NCBI RefSeq assembly: GCF_002160325.1
Contig: NZ_NFKJ01000001.1
Coordinates: forward strand, 62,001-126,000
From: Lachnoclostridium sp. An181
GTDB lineage: Bacteria > Bacillota > Clostridia > Lachnospirales > Lachnospiraceae
DNA: 64,000 nucleotides
Direction of reading: 5' to 3'
A program made the position numbers and the translations under genes. Of the stretch, positions 18,133 through 26,721 are shown piece after piece (position 1 is the first letter of the stretch; every line of letters starts with the position of its first letter). The notes under the pieces were generated by a model that was not told the origin of the DNA, searched no databases, and saw nothing but the letters and a program-made list of their open reading frames with translations.

Positions 18133-18840
18133 CTATTTTTTCTCCTGTGTTTCCTCCCCTGTTTTTTCCTGCGTATTGTCTCCTGTGTTCTGCTGAGTTT
18201 CTCCTTCGCCCCCCTGCTCTGTTCCTGTCTTATCGCTTCTTATCGGAGTGATAACGATATTTTCCGGAGCAATTCCCGCTTTCCGGCTGATGATATCCTC
18301 AATCTGGGCCCGGTTTGCTTCGTTTAGTTCTTCACTGTTGACCACAACATCCGCAGAATCCTCTGTCAGGCTCACCACTGCTTCAGAAAAACCTTTTGAC
18401 TTCAAAAGTGTCTCAACCGTGGTCTCCTTCTCCGCCAAATCTGTCATGGTGATCATCTGATTAATGGCGTCTTGCTTTTGCTCTTCCGTCACATTGGTGT
18501 CATTGATGATTCCCATCAGTGTCTCCTTGTTTTTGGAACGTGTCTGTTCTCTTGCCACCTTTGCTTCCGCCACAATACTGTCTGCCTGTGCATTTGTGAG
18601 AACCGCCTCGCCAGGTGTTCCCTCAACCTCTGCATCCTGGCTTTCAATATCCCCGGAATCCGCTGCCGTATCCTCCTCAGAAATATCGAGCAGCTCCTGG
18701 TTTGCCAGCTCTGAGCTTGCCTCTTTTGTGTCTTGTTTTTCCGGGAAAATCTTGCCGGAATAATTCAGATACCCTGCAACTGCAATCATCAGTGCCAGTG
18801 TTGTGACAATCACCTGATTTTTCTTAAATAATCGTTTCAT
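18133..18840 (-). CDS. spoIIIAH: SpoIIIAH, channel ring protein
   Basis: Mother-cell protein that docks with forespore SpoIIQ to form the engulfment feeding channel. The 235-residue protein has an N-terminal membrane segment (about 9-24) and a YscJ/FliF-like ring domain near 115-190 (LLKSKGFSEAVVSLTEDSADVVV). The low-complexity T/E/Q/K-rich tail after residue 200 is not part of the ring fold. It overlaps the spoIIIAG stop by 4 bases. Confidence 0.93.
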   Translation of the reverse strand: MKRLFKKNQVIVTTLALMIAVAGYLNYSGKIFPEKQDTKEASSELANQELLDISEEDTAADSGDIESQDAEVEGTPGEAVLTNAQADSIVAEAKVAREQTRSKNKETLMGIINDTNVTEEQKQDAINQMITMTDLAEKETTVETLLKSKGFSEAVVSLTEDSADVVVNSEELNEANRAQIEDIISRKAGIAPENIVITPIRSDKTGTEQGGEGETQQNTGDNTQEKTGEETQEKK

Positions 18841-19238
18841 CTGTTCTCCTCCTGCTTTGTTTGATTCATTTTCATTATCCTAATTTTATGCGTGTCTACA
18901 TCAAATAATGCCTGCACAGCTTCGGTAATGCGTTCCACCACCACAGGATCATCCCCATGCTCACACACAATTAGAACCCCCTGAACAGAGCCGTCATCCT
19001 CCCCATAGAAAGAAGTTTCCTCTGACTTGGAAAGCATGACTTCCAGCTCTCCCACACCCTCTATTTTCTGAAGTGTCTGTTTGAGTCTGCCTTCCACATT
19101 TTCCGATGCCGCGGCATCTTCCATCACCCCTCCTCCCTTTCCGCCCTGCGGAATCGCGATAACAAGGAGCAAAATACCGCAAAGCAGCAACAAAATCAGA
19201 TTATTTTTCTTCTGCAGGAACATCTTCCATTTCGGCAT
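18837..19238 (-). CDS. spoIIIAG: SpoIIIAG, short form
   Basis: Ring component of the SpoIIIA-SpoIIQ channel. The 133-residue protein has a membrane helix (about 13-29) followed by a compact ring-building fold (LKQTLQKIEGVGELEVMLSKSEET to ALFDVDTHKIRIMKM). The Bacillus protein is about 229 residues; the beta-triangle insertion seems missing here. GGAGGAG lies 7 bases before the chosen ATG, and the gene overlaps the end of spoIIIAF by 38 bases. Confidence 0.88.
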   Translation of the reverse strand: MPKWKMFLQKKNNLILLLLCGILLLVIAIPQGGKGGGVMEDAAASENVEGRLKQTLQKIEGVGELEVMLSKSEETSFYGEDDGSVQGVLIVCEHGDDPVVVERITEAVQALFDVDTHKIRIMKMNQTKQEENR

Positions 19239-19527
19239 CCTTTTTCTCCTCCTCTTCCTCCATCAGGCGTTCCTCCATAAATTCAGAGGCTTTTTTGATT
19301 TCCTCCTGCACCTGATTTTTCTCTTCCTCACGAAAATAACGCTCCACATCCCCCTCCATATCCAATATTTTTAAAACCGGCATGGCCAGCAAAATCACTA
19401 AAATCAGTCCGGAAAAAAAGCGAATATATTTTTTGTATTCCTCTCTTGGCAGCACCCAGAAAAAAGCAGTGGCCAGGATTAAATAAAACGCAATATTTTT
19501 TATCCACTCATACAAATACGCAAACAT
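19201..19527 (-). CDS. spoIIIAF: SpoIIIAF, short form
   Basis: Two membrane helices (about 11-27 and 38-55, WIKNIAFYLILATAFF and FFSGLILVILLAMPVL) are followed by an acidic coiled tail rich in Glu and Lys. At 108 residues it is about half the length of the Bacillus protein and lacks an obvious C-terminal ring-building domain. ATG 19527 directly follows GGAGGGG; a longer frame would overlap spoIIIAE further without a better site. Confidence 0.88.
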   Translation of the reverse strand: MFAYLYEWIKNIAFYLILATAFFWVLPREEYKKYIRFFSGLILVILLAMPVLKILDMEGDVERYFREEEKNQVQEEIKKASEFMEERLMEEEEEKKDAEMEDVPAEEK

Positions 19528-19546
19528 AACCCCTCCATTTCCAACC

Positions 19547-20695
19547 TTAAGAAGTCGTGGCCGCAATGATTGCAATAGACAGAAGAAATAAAATCCCTGT
19601 TGTAAATACAATGCGCATCATCATCTGACAGCCCTTTGCCATCCCGCTGATACATCCTACGATCCGCCCGTCTGACACCGGCTGTACAAGCGCCGCGATC
19701 AGACGGTAGGCAAAAGCATAACAGGCAATCTCCAAAAGCGGGAACAAAAAGATTCCCATACACACCACTGCTCCTCCCACTCCGATCCCATTTTTTATAA
19801 GAACTGCCGTGCCAACGAGCACGCTCCCCGCCCCACCGAGCACATCCCCCACACCTGGTATAATCTGGATGGTCTTTGTCAGTGCATTACGTTTTACCGA
19901 ATCCACTGCAGGGTGTAAAAGCCCCTGAATAATGTTCAGGCCGATAACCCCTGCCAGCAAAGACTTTAAAATCCAAGATATGAGCATTTCAATAAGCTCT
20001 CCAAATTTAGAAAGATATTCTTCAGGAGATAAAAAATTTAAAATCTGAACCATTACCCACACATGGATAAGCGGAAGAAGAAAATTTAAAATCAAAAGTT
20101 CGATCAAAAAGATCAAGATCAGAATTAGACTGTAGAAGGAAAGCGCACTTCCAACCCCCTTTGCCATCCCGACTGCTATCATGTATACCGGGCCAAGCAC
20201 TTTCATAAAATCGAGGAGAATCGAAATCCTTTCCCCTGCCATGTCTGTCAGTGTCCCAAAAGCATTCAGACATATCATGATCATCAGTAGATACAAGACA
20301 TAAAAACTGATGTCCGAAACCTGCCTGTTTTTGAATATGCTGGAAAAATTGCTGAACACCGCTGCAATGAAAGCAATGAGAAAAATATGTATCATCCCCG
20401 CCTTCTGGCTTTGAAACTGATAAAAAAACTGTTCTTTTAAAAATCCTCCTGCGGTTTCCAGCCCCTTGCCGATATCTCCTGAAAAGATTTCCTTTATCAG
20501 CACTTCAAAACTTACCTTTCTTCCCGGGAAAATCTCCTCCATCATCCGGTTGATTTCATCGGTATCCATCTGCCCCATCAATTCCTGCGCACTCTCTTCT
20601 ATCTTTTCCTCCTCACCTGCATATGCCTGAAACATAATTGCGCTCCAGAATAAAATTAAAAGGAGTAACCATGCCAGTTTCTTTTTCATATCCAT
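19547..20695 (-). CDS. spoIIIAE: SpoIIIAE, multipass channel/export protein
   Basis: A 382-residue protein with a signal peptide (cleavage likely after FQAYA, about residue 26), an extracytoplasmic segment, then about seven to eight membrane helices typical of SpoIIIAE. The conserved block VDSVKRNALTKTIQIIPGVGDVLGGAGSVLVGTAVLIKNGIGVGG is near 265-310. It is the largest membrane part of the SpoIIIA machine. It lies 17 bases after spoIIIAD. Confidence 0.95.
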   Translation of the reverse strand: MDMKKKLAWLLLLILFWSAIMFQAYAGEEEKIEESAQELMGQMDTDEINRMMEEIFPGRKVSFEVLIKEIFSGDIGKGLETAGGFLKEQFFYQFQSQKAGMIHIFLIAFIAAVFSNFSSIFKNRQVSDISFYVLYLLMIMICLNAFGTLTDMAGERISILLDFMKVLGPVYMIAVGMAKGVGSALSFYSLILILIFLIELLILNFLLPLIHVWVMVQILNFLSPEEYLSKFGELIEMLISWILKSLLAGVIGLNIIQGLLHPAVDSVKRNALTKTIQIIPGVGDVLGGAGSVLVGTAVLIKNGIGVGGAVVCMGIFLFPLLEIACYAFAYRLIAALVQPVSDGRIVGCISGMAKGCQMMMRIVFTTGILFLLSIAIIAATTS

Positions 20696-20712
20696 CCATC
20701 CTTTTCTTTATT

Positions 20713-21099
20713 TCAGCGCAAAAACTGTTCAATCGTTTCCAAAAGAGCAAGAAGAATCGGCATACTAAGAGCCAGAATGGCAAGCTTACTGAACACACCT
20801 ATCTGACCTGCAATGGTCTGATAACCCGCATCTTTACAAATATCGGATGCAAATTCGGCTATATATGTAATTCCAAGCATTTTGAGCATTAGACCAATAT
20901 AGGCATTGTCGATGGAAATGTAAGTTGAAATCCTTCTCACTGTGTCCACGATCAGTTCCAGTTTTCCGGATATTCCAAAAAAAATGAAAATGCTGACAAC
21001 GATCCCCAAAATAACGCCGTATTCTGTTTTTGACTGTTTCAGCTGCAGTGCCAGCAGGGTGCCGAAAATGCCGATCATTCCTATTTTGATTACGTCCAT
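20713..21099 (-). CDS. spoIIIAD: SpoIIIAD
   Basis: A 128-residue membrane protein with helices near 5-20, 28-45 and at the C-terminus; ISTYISIDNAYIGLMLKMLGITYIAEFASDICKDAG is the family's conserved core. ATG 21099 is chosen because GGAGGAG lies 10 bases upstream and it restores the normal family length; the frame is open 30 codons further upstream but overlaps spoIIIAC. Confidence 0.93.
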   Translation of the reverse strand: MDVIKIGMIGIFGTLLALQLKQSKTEYGVILGIVVSIFIFFGISGKLELIVDTVRRISTYISIDNAYIGLMLKMLGITYIAEFASDICKDAGYQTIAGQIGVFSKLAILALSMPILLALLETIEQFLR

Positions 21100-21118
21100 A
21101 CCCCGCATTCTCCTCCGT

Positions 21119-21313
21119 TCAAATTGAAAACAGTTTTCTGACATTCTCGAACAGTTCATAAATATATGGAATAATCCAAAGGAGCACAAGAATCAGCCCC
21201 GCAAGGCTTGTCAGAAATGCCTGCTCTTCTCTCCCGCTGTGTTTTAAGACTTGGCTGATAACAGATACTAAAATTCCGACTGCGGCAATCTTAAAAATTA
21301 AATTGATACTCAT
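21119..21313 (-). CDS. spoIIIAC: SpoIIIAC
   Basis: A 64-residue protein with two membrane helices, matching the full length of the family (INLIFKIAAVGILVSVISQVLKHSGREEQAFLTSLAG). It is preceded by GGGGAGGGG. Member of the SpoIIIA complex in the mother-cell membrane. Confidence 0.94.
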   Translation of the reverse strand: MSINLIFKIAAVGILVSVISQVLKHSGREEQAFLTSLAGLILVLLWIIPYIYELFENVRKLFSI

Positions 21314-21325
21314 TTGTCCCCTCCC

Positions 21326-21847
21326 CTACAACAGCAATACCACCGCAAAGATTCCTCCCATCAGCCCAAGACTTCTGAATATACGGTTTTTCTGCCCCAT
21401 TTCTTTTTTTCCGTCTTCCACCTTCCATTCCAGCCTCTCTATGTACAGCTCAAGCACCTTTACAAGCTCTTCTCTGTCCATCCCTGCCATCTCCATCCCA
21501 AGCCCTTCCAAAGTCTCCAAATCTTTTTTCTGCCATCCATGTGTTCCCAAGTACTGGTAGAGACTGTCCTTCCAGATTTCCATAAACCCGCCCTCATTTC
21601 TCTCCTTTGCTCTATGCTCCAGCGCAAGCATCCACGTTTTATACGGATCTTCAAATCGTTTTGAGACATTCCCAAAAACCTCAAAAAGCGGCATTCCGGA
21701 ATAGAGGATTTCCTGGCGTATAACAAGAAAAATCCTTTTCATAGTACTAAGCCTGTCCAGCCTCTCATAGAGTTCTCTCCCCATCAGACAGCCAAGCCAA
21801 GTGGAGGCAGCAATAACGAGTACGCTCCCCGCTGTTTTTAGATACAT
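21326..21847 (-). CDS. spoIIIAB: SpoIIIAB
   Basis: A 173-residue protein with an N-terminal helix (LVIAASTWLGCLMGREL), a soluble helical domain distantly like type II secretion GspF proteins, and a C-terminal membrane helix (FRSLGLMGGIFAVVLLL). It overlaps the spoIIIAA stop by 10 bases. Confidence 0.93.
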   Translation of the reverse strand: MYLKTAGSVLVIAASTWLGCLMGRELYERLDRLSTMKRIFLVIRQEILYSGMPLFEVFGNVSKRFEDPYKTWMLALEHRAKERNEGGFMEIWKDSLYQYLGTHGWQKKDLETLEGLGMEMAGMDREELVKVLELYIERLEWKVEDGKKEMGQKNRIFRSLGLMGGIFAVVLLL

Positions 21848-22803
21848 AATTCCATTCTCTCCTGTTTTGAAAATAAAAGTTTTTTATCTCTGCCGTATAT
21901 CTTTTCCACCCTCCCCGCATGGCTGGGGCCAGCAAGAAGGACGTACCGTTCAAACCGTTTCTCTTCAATCAGTTTTCTAAGGTATGGTTTTTCCTCCACC
22001 TCTTTCAGCGAAGTACCATGTACTGTGGCAACCATTTTACAACCACAATGCATGGCATACTCTACAGCATGGATATCTTCTTCCATTCCGAGTTCATCTA
22101 CCGCCAGCACTCTAGGAGCCATGGAGCGTACAAGCATCATCATCCCCTCTGCCTTCATACACCCATCCAAAACATCGGTACGGATGCCAAGGTGATTTTG
22201 TTCCCGACCAAGATACATCCCGGCAATCTCGGATCGCTCGTCCACAACTCCGACTGTACATCCTTTGACATACTGGTTTCCGTCCGAAATCTGCCGTATC
22301 ATGTCTCTCAATACGGTTGTTTTTCCTCCGCCGGGCGGTGCGATCAGCAGTGTGTGCATCATCTGTCTCTCAGATGTGACATACGGGAAAATATCGTCCG
22401 CACATCCTCTCACTTCATGGGCAATCCGGATATTGACGGAGGAGATATATTTCATATTTTTTACTCTTCCCCCTTCCACGATGACTTTACCGCTCAATCC
22501 GATCCTGTGCCCTCCTTCTACAGTAAGAAAGCCTTGACGCATTTCATTTTCGTACGCATACCTGGAATAGTGACTGATATAATCCAGTATCTCCCTTAAG
22601 TCGTTTTCGTCCGCCCGGTATGGCATTCCCTTATCCAAAAGTGTCCTCTCAGCACCGTTTTCCATATATACGACCGGTTTCCCATTTCTCACCCGTATCT
22701 CCTGTGCATGTTCAAAATCAATCTGACTTCTGCACAGTTCCCTCATATTGGCAGGTAGAAACGCCATAATTTGTGATTGTTTTGTTGTTTTTCTCTCTAA
22801 CAT
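21838..22803 (-). CDS. spoIIIAA: SpoIIIAA, secretion-type ATPase
   Basis: A 321-residue ATPase of the type II/IV secretion superfamily, thought to power the SpoIIIA channel. Walker A is PPGGGKTT near 154-161, and a VDELGMEEDIHAVEYAM Walker B-like block is near 232. ATG 22803 has AGGTGG 5 bases upstream; the longer frame of 25 residues runs into the promoter. First gene of the operon. Confidence 0.95.
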   Translation of the reverse strand: MLERKTTKQSQIMAFLPANMRELCRSQIDFEHAQEIRVRNGKPVVYMENGAERTLLDKGMPYRADENDLREILDYISHYSRYAYENEMRQGFLTVEGGHRIGLSGKVIVEGGRVKNMKYISSVNIRIAHEVRGCADDIFPYVTSERQMMHTLLIAPPGGGKTTVLRDMIRQISDGNQYVKGCTVGVVDERSEIAGMYLGREQNHLGIRTDVLDGCMKAEGMMMLVRSMAPRVLAVDELGMEEDIHAVEYAMHCGCKMVATVHGTSLKEVEEKPYLRKLIEEKRFERYVLLAGPSHAGRVEKIYGRDKKLLFSKQERMELCI

Positions 22804-22822
22804 TTTGTCCACCTCTTTACAC

Positions 22823-22852
22823 AATGTATATGTGGATGGAAGAGATTTATGA
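22823..22852 (-). promoter_or_regulatory. Sigma-E-like promoter of the spoIIIA operon
   Basis: Minus-strand TCATAAA (22846-22852), 15-base spacer and TATACATT (22823-22830) resemble the Bacillus sigma-E consensus (KMATATW and CATACANT). It lies 20 bases before spoIIIAA, as expected for a mother-cell operon. Confidence 0.55.
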
Positions 22853-22861
22853 TTTTTGAGC

Positions 22862-22916
22862 GCAAAAAAACAGAGCAACTGTGAAATCTTTGAAATTCAC
22901 AGTTGCTCTGTTTTTT
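22862..22916 (-). terminator. Strong (bidirectional) terminator after the biotin operon
   Basis: A 15-bp perfect stem CAGAGCAACTGTGAA / TTCACAGTTGCTCTG (22871-22885, 22896-22910) is flanked by T-runs on both strands. It ends the 28164-22927 operon just before the spoIIIA promoter. Confidence 0.9.
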
Positions 22917-22926
22917 ATTCAGTCAT

Positions 22927-24336
22927 TTATACCGGGTAACTCCCGTTCTCTGTATCAGCTTCTTTTTGGTCAATGCCTGTCTGCTGTGCTTCTCTGTATT
23001 TAAAGAAGTCTGTTGCAACCTGCGGGAACAACGCATAGGACAATACGTCTTCATCCTGCTGTTTCCACTGTGACATTTCGCTTTCCAGAGTTTCCATCTC
23101 ATCCGGAATCAAATCTGCTGGACGGCATGTGATCTGCTCTTCATCGCCGATACATTTCTTTACCACTTCCGGGTTGAATGGTTTTACAGTCGCACCGTAT
23201 TTTCCGCGGAGAATATCCTTTGTTTCCTTTGTCACCATTTTATAGCGTTCACCCATCAGCACGTTAAACACTGCCTGTGTCCCGACAATCTGGGAAGACG
23301 GTGTTACAAGCGGTGGCTCTCCAAGATCTTTTCTAACTCTTGGCACTTCCTCAAGCACATCGTAGAATTTGTCTTCTGCTCCCTGCTCCTTTAACTGGGA
23401 TGTCAGGTTTGAAAGCATTCCTCCAGGTACCTGGTACAAAAGTGTCTTAATGTTTACGCCCATATTCTTTGGATTCAAAAGGCCGGAATCCAAAGCCTCA
23501 TCGCGGATCGGGCGGAAGTAATCTGCAATCTCTGCAAGTTTATTCTGATCCAGACCTGTATCATAAGGAGTCCCCTTAAACGTCTCAACCATAACCTCTG
23601 TGGCAGGCTGGCTTGTACCAAGCGCAAACGGAGAAATCGCTGTATCAATGATATCCACACCTGCTTCCACTGCTTTCATGTATGTCATGGATGCCACACC
23701 AGATGTGTAATGTGTATGCAGATCGATCGGAAGCTTTGTCGCATCTTTCATTGCACTGATCAGCTCGGTTGCTTTATATGGAAGAAGAAGTCCTGCCATA
23801 TCTTTGATACAAATAGATTTCGCTCCCATATCCTCTACACGTTTTGCCATGTCCACCCAGTAATCCAAAGTGTAAGCATCCCCCAAAGTGTAGGACAGGG
23901 CTACCTGCGCCTCTGCTTTTTCATGGTTTGCAGCATCCACTGCTGTCTGAAGGTTTCTAAGGTCATTGAGACAGTCAAAAATACGGATGATATCGATTCC
24001 ATTTGCAACAGATTTCTGCACAAAATAGCGAACAACGTCATCGCCGTATGGACGGTATCCCAAAATATTCTGTCCTCGGAAAAGCATTTGCAGTTTTGTC
24101 TTCTTAAATCCATCGCGGAATTTTCGAAGTCTCTCCCACGGATCCTCTTTCAGGAAACGTAAAGATGCGTCAAATGTAGCTCCGCCCCAGCATTCCACAG
24201 CATGGTATCCGACCTCGTCCATCTTGCTCACGATCGGAAGCATCTGCTCTGTTGTCATCCTCGTCGCGATCAAAGACTGATGCGCGTCCCTTAGAATTGT
24301 CTCTGTAATTTTAATTGGTTTCTTTTCTATAGCCAT
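22927..24336 (-). CDS. oadA: OadA/PycB-type carboxyltransferase (oxaloacetate/pyruvate), no biotin domain
   Basis: Moves carboxyl between oxaloacetate/pyruvate and biotin. The 469-residue protein has an HMGL-like TIM barrel: ITETILRDAHQS (8-19, metal Asp), the MLFRGQNILGYRPYGDD block near 85, catalytic-Lys CIKDMAGLL near 180, and metal-binding HTHYTSG near 205. A PYC_OADA domain follows. It ends without a biotinyl domain, which is supplied by the 120-residue carrier upstream. In sequence class it equals the 5S subunit of propionibacterial transcarboxylase. GGAGG lies upstream of ATG 24336; the spacing to oadB is 14 bases. Confidence 0.92.
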   Translation of the reverse strand: MAIEKKPIKITETILRDAHQSLIATRMTTEQMLPIVSKMDEVGYHAVECWGGATFDASLRFLKEDPWERLRKFRDGFKKTKLQMLFRGQNILGYRPYGDDVVRYFVQKSVANGIDIIRIFDCLNDLRNLQTAVDAANHEKAEAQVALSYTLGDAYTLDYWVDMAKRVEDMGAKSICIKDMAGLLLPYKATELISAMKDATKLPIDLHTHYTSGVASMTYMKAVEAGVDIIDTAISPFALGTSQPATEVMVETFKGTPYDTGLDQNKLAEIADYFRPIRDEALDSGLLNPKNMGVNIKTLLYQVPGGMLSNLTSQLKEQGAEDKFYDVLEEVPRVRKDLGEPPLVTPSSQIVGTQAVFNVLMGERYKMVTKETKDILRGKYGATVKPFNPEVVKKCIGDEEQITCRPADLIPDEMETLESEMSQWKQQDEDVLSYALFPQVATDFFKYREAQQTGIDQKEADTENGSYPV

Positions 24337-24350
24337 ATTCTATGTCCTCC

Positions 24351-25502
24351 TTACATTACCCCAAAGATTGCCATAAATGTTCCGGCAACAACAGCTGTAC
24401 CGATAACACCTGCAACATTTGGTCCCATCGCATGCATCAGCAGGAAGTTTGTAGGGTCTGCTTCCGCACCAACTTTCTGAGAAACTCGGGCCGCCATAGG
24501 GACCGCAGACACTCCTGCTGATCCAATCAGCGGATTTACCTTTCCGTGTGTTGCCACACACATGATCTTTCCAAGAACTACTCCTCCCGCTGTACCAAAC
24601 GCAAATGCAATCAGTCCAAGGAAGACGATTTTAAGCGTATCCATATTCAAAAACGCCTCTGCACTTGTCGTAGCTCCTACGGAGGTACCCAGCAAAATAA
24701 CAACAATATACATCATCGCATTGGATGCAGTCTCTGTCAGCTGTCTTACAACGCCGCTTTCCTTGAAAAGGTTACCAAGCATCAACATACCAACCAGCGG
24801 AGCCGTTGTCGGAAGGATCATGCAGACAACAACCGTTACGATGATAGGAAAAAGAATTCTCTCCAATTTTGAAACCGGTCTTAACTGCTCCATCTTGATC
24901 TTACGCTCTTTCTCAGTTGTGAGAAGTTTCATAATCGGCGGCTGGATGATCGGGACAAGAGACATATAAGAGTATGCCGCAACTGCGATCGGTCCTAAAA
25001 TCGCTGTCTGCTGCAGTTTTCCTGCCAGGAAGATGGAGGTAGGGCCGTCTGCTCCACCGATAATAGAAATTGCTGCCGCAGCTTTGTCAGAGAATCCCAT
25101 CGCCATGGCCCCAAGATAAGCTGCGAAAATACCGAACTGTGCAGCTGCTCCCATAAGGAAACTTTTAGGATTGGCAATCAAAGGACCAAAGTCCGTCATA
25201 GCTCCGACTCCCATAAAAATAAGTGATGGCAATATTGACCATTCATCCAGTTTAAAGAAATAATACAGCAGACCACCTGTTCCGTTGCTTGCATCCTCGG
25301 CCGCAAGCATGATATCCGGATAAATATTAACGAGCAGCATACCAAACGCGATCGGAACGAGCAGCAAAGGCTCAAATCCATGTCTGATTGCCAAATATAG
25401 GAACACACATGCAATCGCAATCATCAGATAATTGCCCCATGTGAGGTTGAAGAATGCGGTTTGATGCACGAGGTTTCCTAATGTATTTAAAATATATTCC
25501 AT
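24351..25502 (-). CDS. oadB: Na+-pumping decarboxylase beta subunit
   Basis: Integral membrane subunit that decarboxylates carboxybiotin and exports Na+. The 383-residue protein has about nine membrane helices and the family's conserved blocks MGVGAMTDFGPLIANP (Asp near 105), SIIGGADGPTSIFLA near 148, and GSAGVSAVPMAARV near 327. It is shared by oxaloacetate, methylmalonyl-CoA and glutaconyl-CoA decarboxylases, so the partner carboxyltransferase sets the substrate. Confidence 0.94.
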   Translation of the reverse strand: MEYILNTLGNLVHQTAFFNLTWGNYLMIAIACVFLYLAIRHGFEPLLLVPIAFGMLLVNIYPDIMLAAEDASNGTGGLLYYFFKLDEWSILPSLIFMGVGAMTDFGPLIANPKSFLMGAAAQFGIFAAYLGAMAMGFSDKAAAAISIIGGADGPTSIFLAGKLQQTAILGPIAVAAYSYMSLVPIIQPPIMKLLTTEKERKIKMEQLRPVSKLERILFPIIVTVVVCMILPTTAPLVGMLMLGNLFKESGVVRQLTETASNAMMYIVVILLGTSVGATTSAEAFLNMDTLKIVFLGLIAFAFGTAGGVVLGKIMCVATHGKVNPLIGSAGVSAVPMAARVSQKVGAEADPTNFLLMHAMGPNVAGVIGTAVVAGTFMAIFGVM

Positions 25503-25542
25503 GTTTTAACCTCCTGTGTCAATCAAAACGATATGGTTCCTA

Positions 25543-25905
25543 CTAGTTCAATGTTGCCAAAACTGCCCCTGCTTCAATTGCATCTCCTACAGTTACATTG
25601 ATGCTTGCAACAGTGCCGTCTTCCGGCGCTACAACTGGAATCTCCATCTTCATCGCTTCGATGATGACAACTGCATCTCCTCTTTTCACCTGTGCCCCAA
25701 CATTTTTCTCAATCTTGAATACTTTTCCTGCTGCACCAGCTTTTACTTCAATGCTGCCTGCTGCCGCTGCTTTTGGAGCGGCCGGTTTTGCAACCGGAGC
25801 TTTTACAGGCGCTGCTGCTCTAGGCGCAGCCGGAGCGCTTGATCCATTTTCTTCTACTGTCACATCATACACATTTCCATTTACTGTGATTGTATAATTT
25901 TTCAT
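25543..25905 (-). CDS. Biotin carboxyl carrier protein
   Basis: A 120-residue mobile carrier with a short N-terminal region (YTITVNGNVYDVTVEENG), an Ala/Pro-rich flexible linker (about 24-50) and a biotinyl domain with the biotinylation motif EAMKM (Lys near 88). It is equivalent to MmdC/GcdC or the 1.3S transcarboxylase subunit. Both carboxyltransferases of this operon lack their own biotin domain, so this single carrier probably serves both. AGGAGG is upstream. Confidence 0.94.
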   Translation of the reverse strand: MKNYTITVNGNVYDVTVEENGSSAPAAPRAAAPVKAPVAKPAAPKAAAAGSIEVKAGAAGKVFKIEKNVGAQVKRGDAVVIIEAMKMEIPVVAPEDGTVASINVTVGDAIEAGAVLATLN

Positions 25906-25933
25906 CTCTTTTATCCTCCTAGAATCTTTTTAA

Positions 25934-26707
25934 TTATGAAATCCACTTATTTGTTTTTCTGCGCTTGATGGAACGGACAACAAATCCGTCCGTACTTGTT
26001 CCTTCATGTGCAGCAATGGCTGCACTGATAACTGCCACAAGTTCGAGGTCATCAAAAAGTTCCTCTTCATTGACAATTTCCGCCGGTGTTTCTTCCACTG
26101 AAGAAAGTTCCGGATCTTCTTTTTTCTTTGAAAATTTAGCCTGAATTGCAGGAATATAATTGAATAAGGAAATAATAAAGGAAATGAAAATCAATACAAC
26201 AAATACAGTTCCCATTCCAAGCAATGTATTCAGTCCTGCTTTCTTCAAAATCTCTGCTGTGGAATAATGAGCATCTATAGTCATAGAATCCAGCTGTGAC
26301 TTTTCATCAAATGAAATCGTGATATCCGCATCACGGTCAGCAAAATCTGCTTTCACAATCAGAGAAATTCCGTCTTTTGTCGTCTCCGTTTTATAATCGC
26401 CATGGCCTTCATACGCTCCACATTCATCCAGAGCTGCCTGCCAGGCATCAATCATTCCTACGAATGTATCCTTGTCTGCCGGAAGTCCCCCCTGCATCAA
26501 AGTAAGATTTACTTCCAGCTCTGAACCGTCTTTAAACTGCTGCAGCACATCATCCGACATCTGAGCAAAGCTTAAGATGACGGTCTCCGCAATCTGTTCC
26601 AGAGAATCCTTATTGTACTCTGTATCACTTGACACACTGCTGGCACAGCCGGTGAAACTTAAGACAAAGACAAGCATTGCCACTAATAACCCAATCTTTT
26701 TCTTCAA
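25934..26707 (-). CDS. OadG/MmdD-like subunit fused to an N-terminal lipoprotein domain
   Basis: A 257-residue protein. A lipoprotein signal (LSFTGC, Cys near 21) is followed by an extracytoplasmic domain (about 25-160: ETVILSFAQMSDD, TKDGISLIVKADF). Then come a single membrane helix (TVFVVLIFISFIISLFNYI, about 172-190) and a cytoplasmic OadG/MmdD-type tail ending VAVISAAIAAHEG and RSIKRRKTNKW. Small OadG subunits are usually under 120 residues and stabilise the pump, so the lipoprotein part is an addition. The start codon is TTG (26705-26707) with AGAGGTG upstream. Confidence 0.82.
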   Translation of the reverse strand: MKKKIGLLVAMLVFVLSFTGCASSVSSDTEYNKDSLEQIAETVILSFAQMSDDVLQQFKDGSELEVNLTLMQGGLPADKDTFVGMIDAWQAALDECGAYEGHGDYKTETTKDGISLIVKADFADRDADITISFDEKSQLDSMTIDAHYSTAEILKKAGLNTLLGMGTVFVVLIFISFIISLFNYIPAIQAKFSKKKEDPELSSVEETPAEIVNEEELFDDLELVAVISAAIAAHEGTSTDGFVVRSIKRRKTNKWIS

Positions 26708-26721
26708 TTTACTTCACCTCT

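Noticed and set aside
18730-18840. Possible toxin/antitoxin or small lipoprotein in the spoIIIAH region
   Set aside because: The short hydrophobic frames are the signal-anchor region of SpoIIIAH read in the correct frame.
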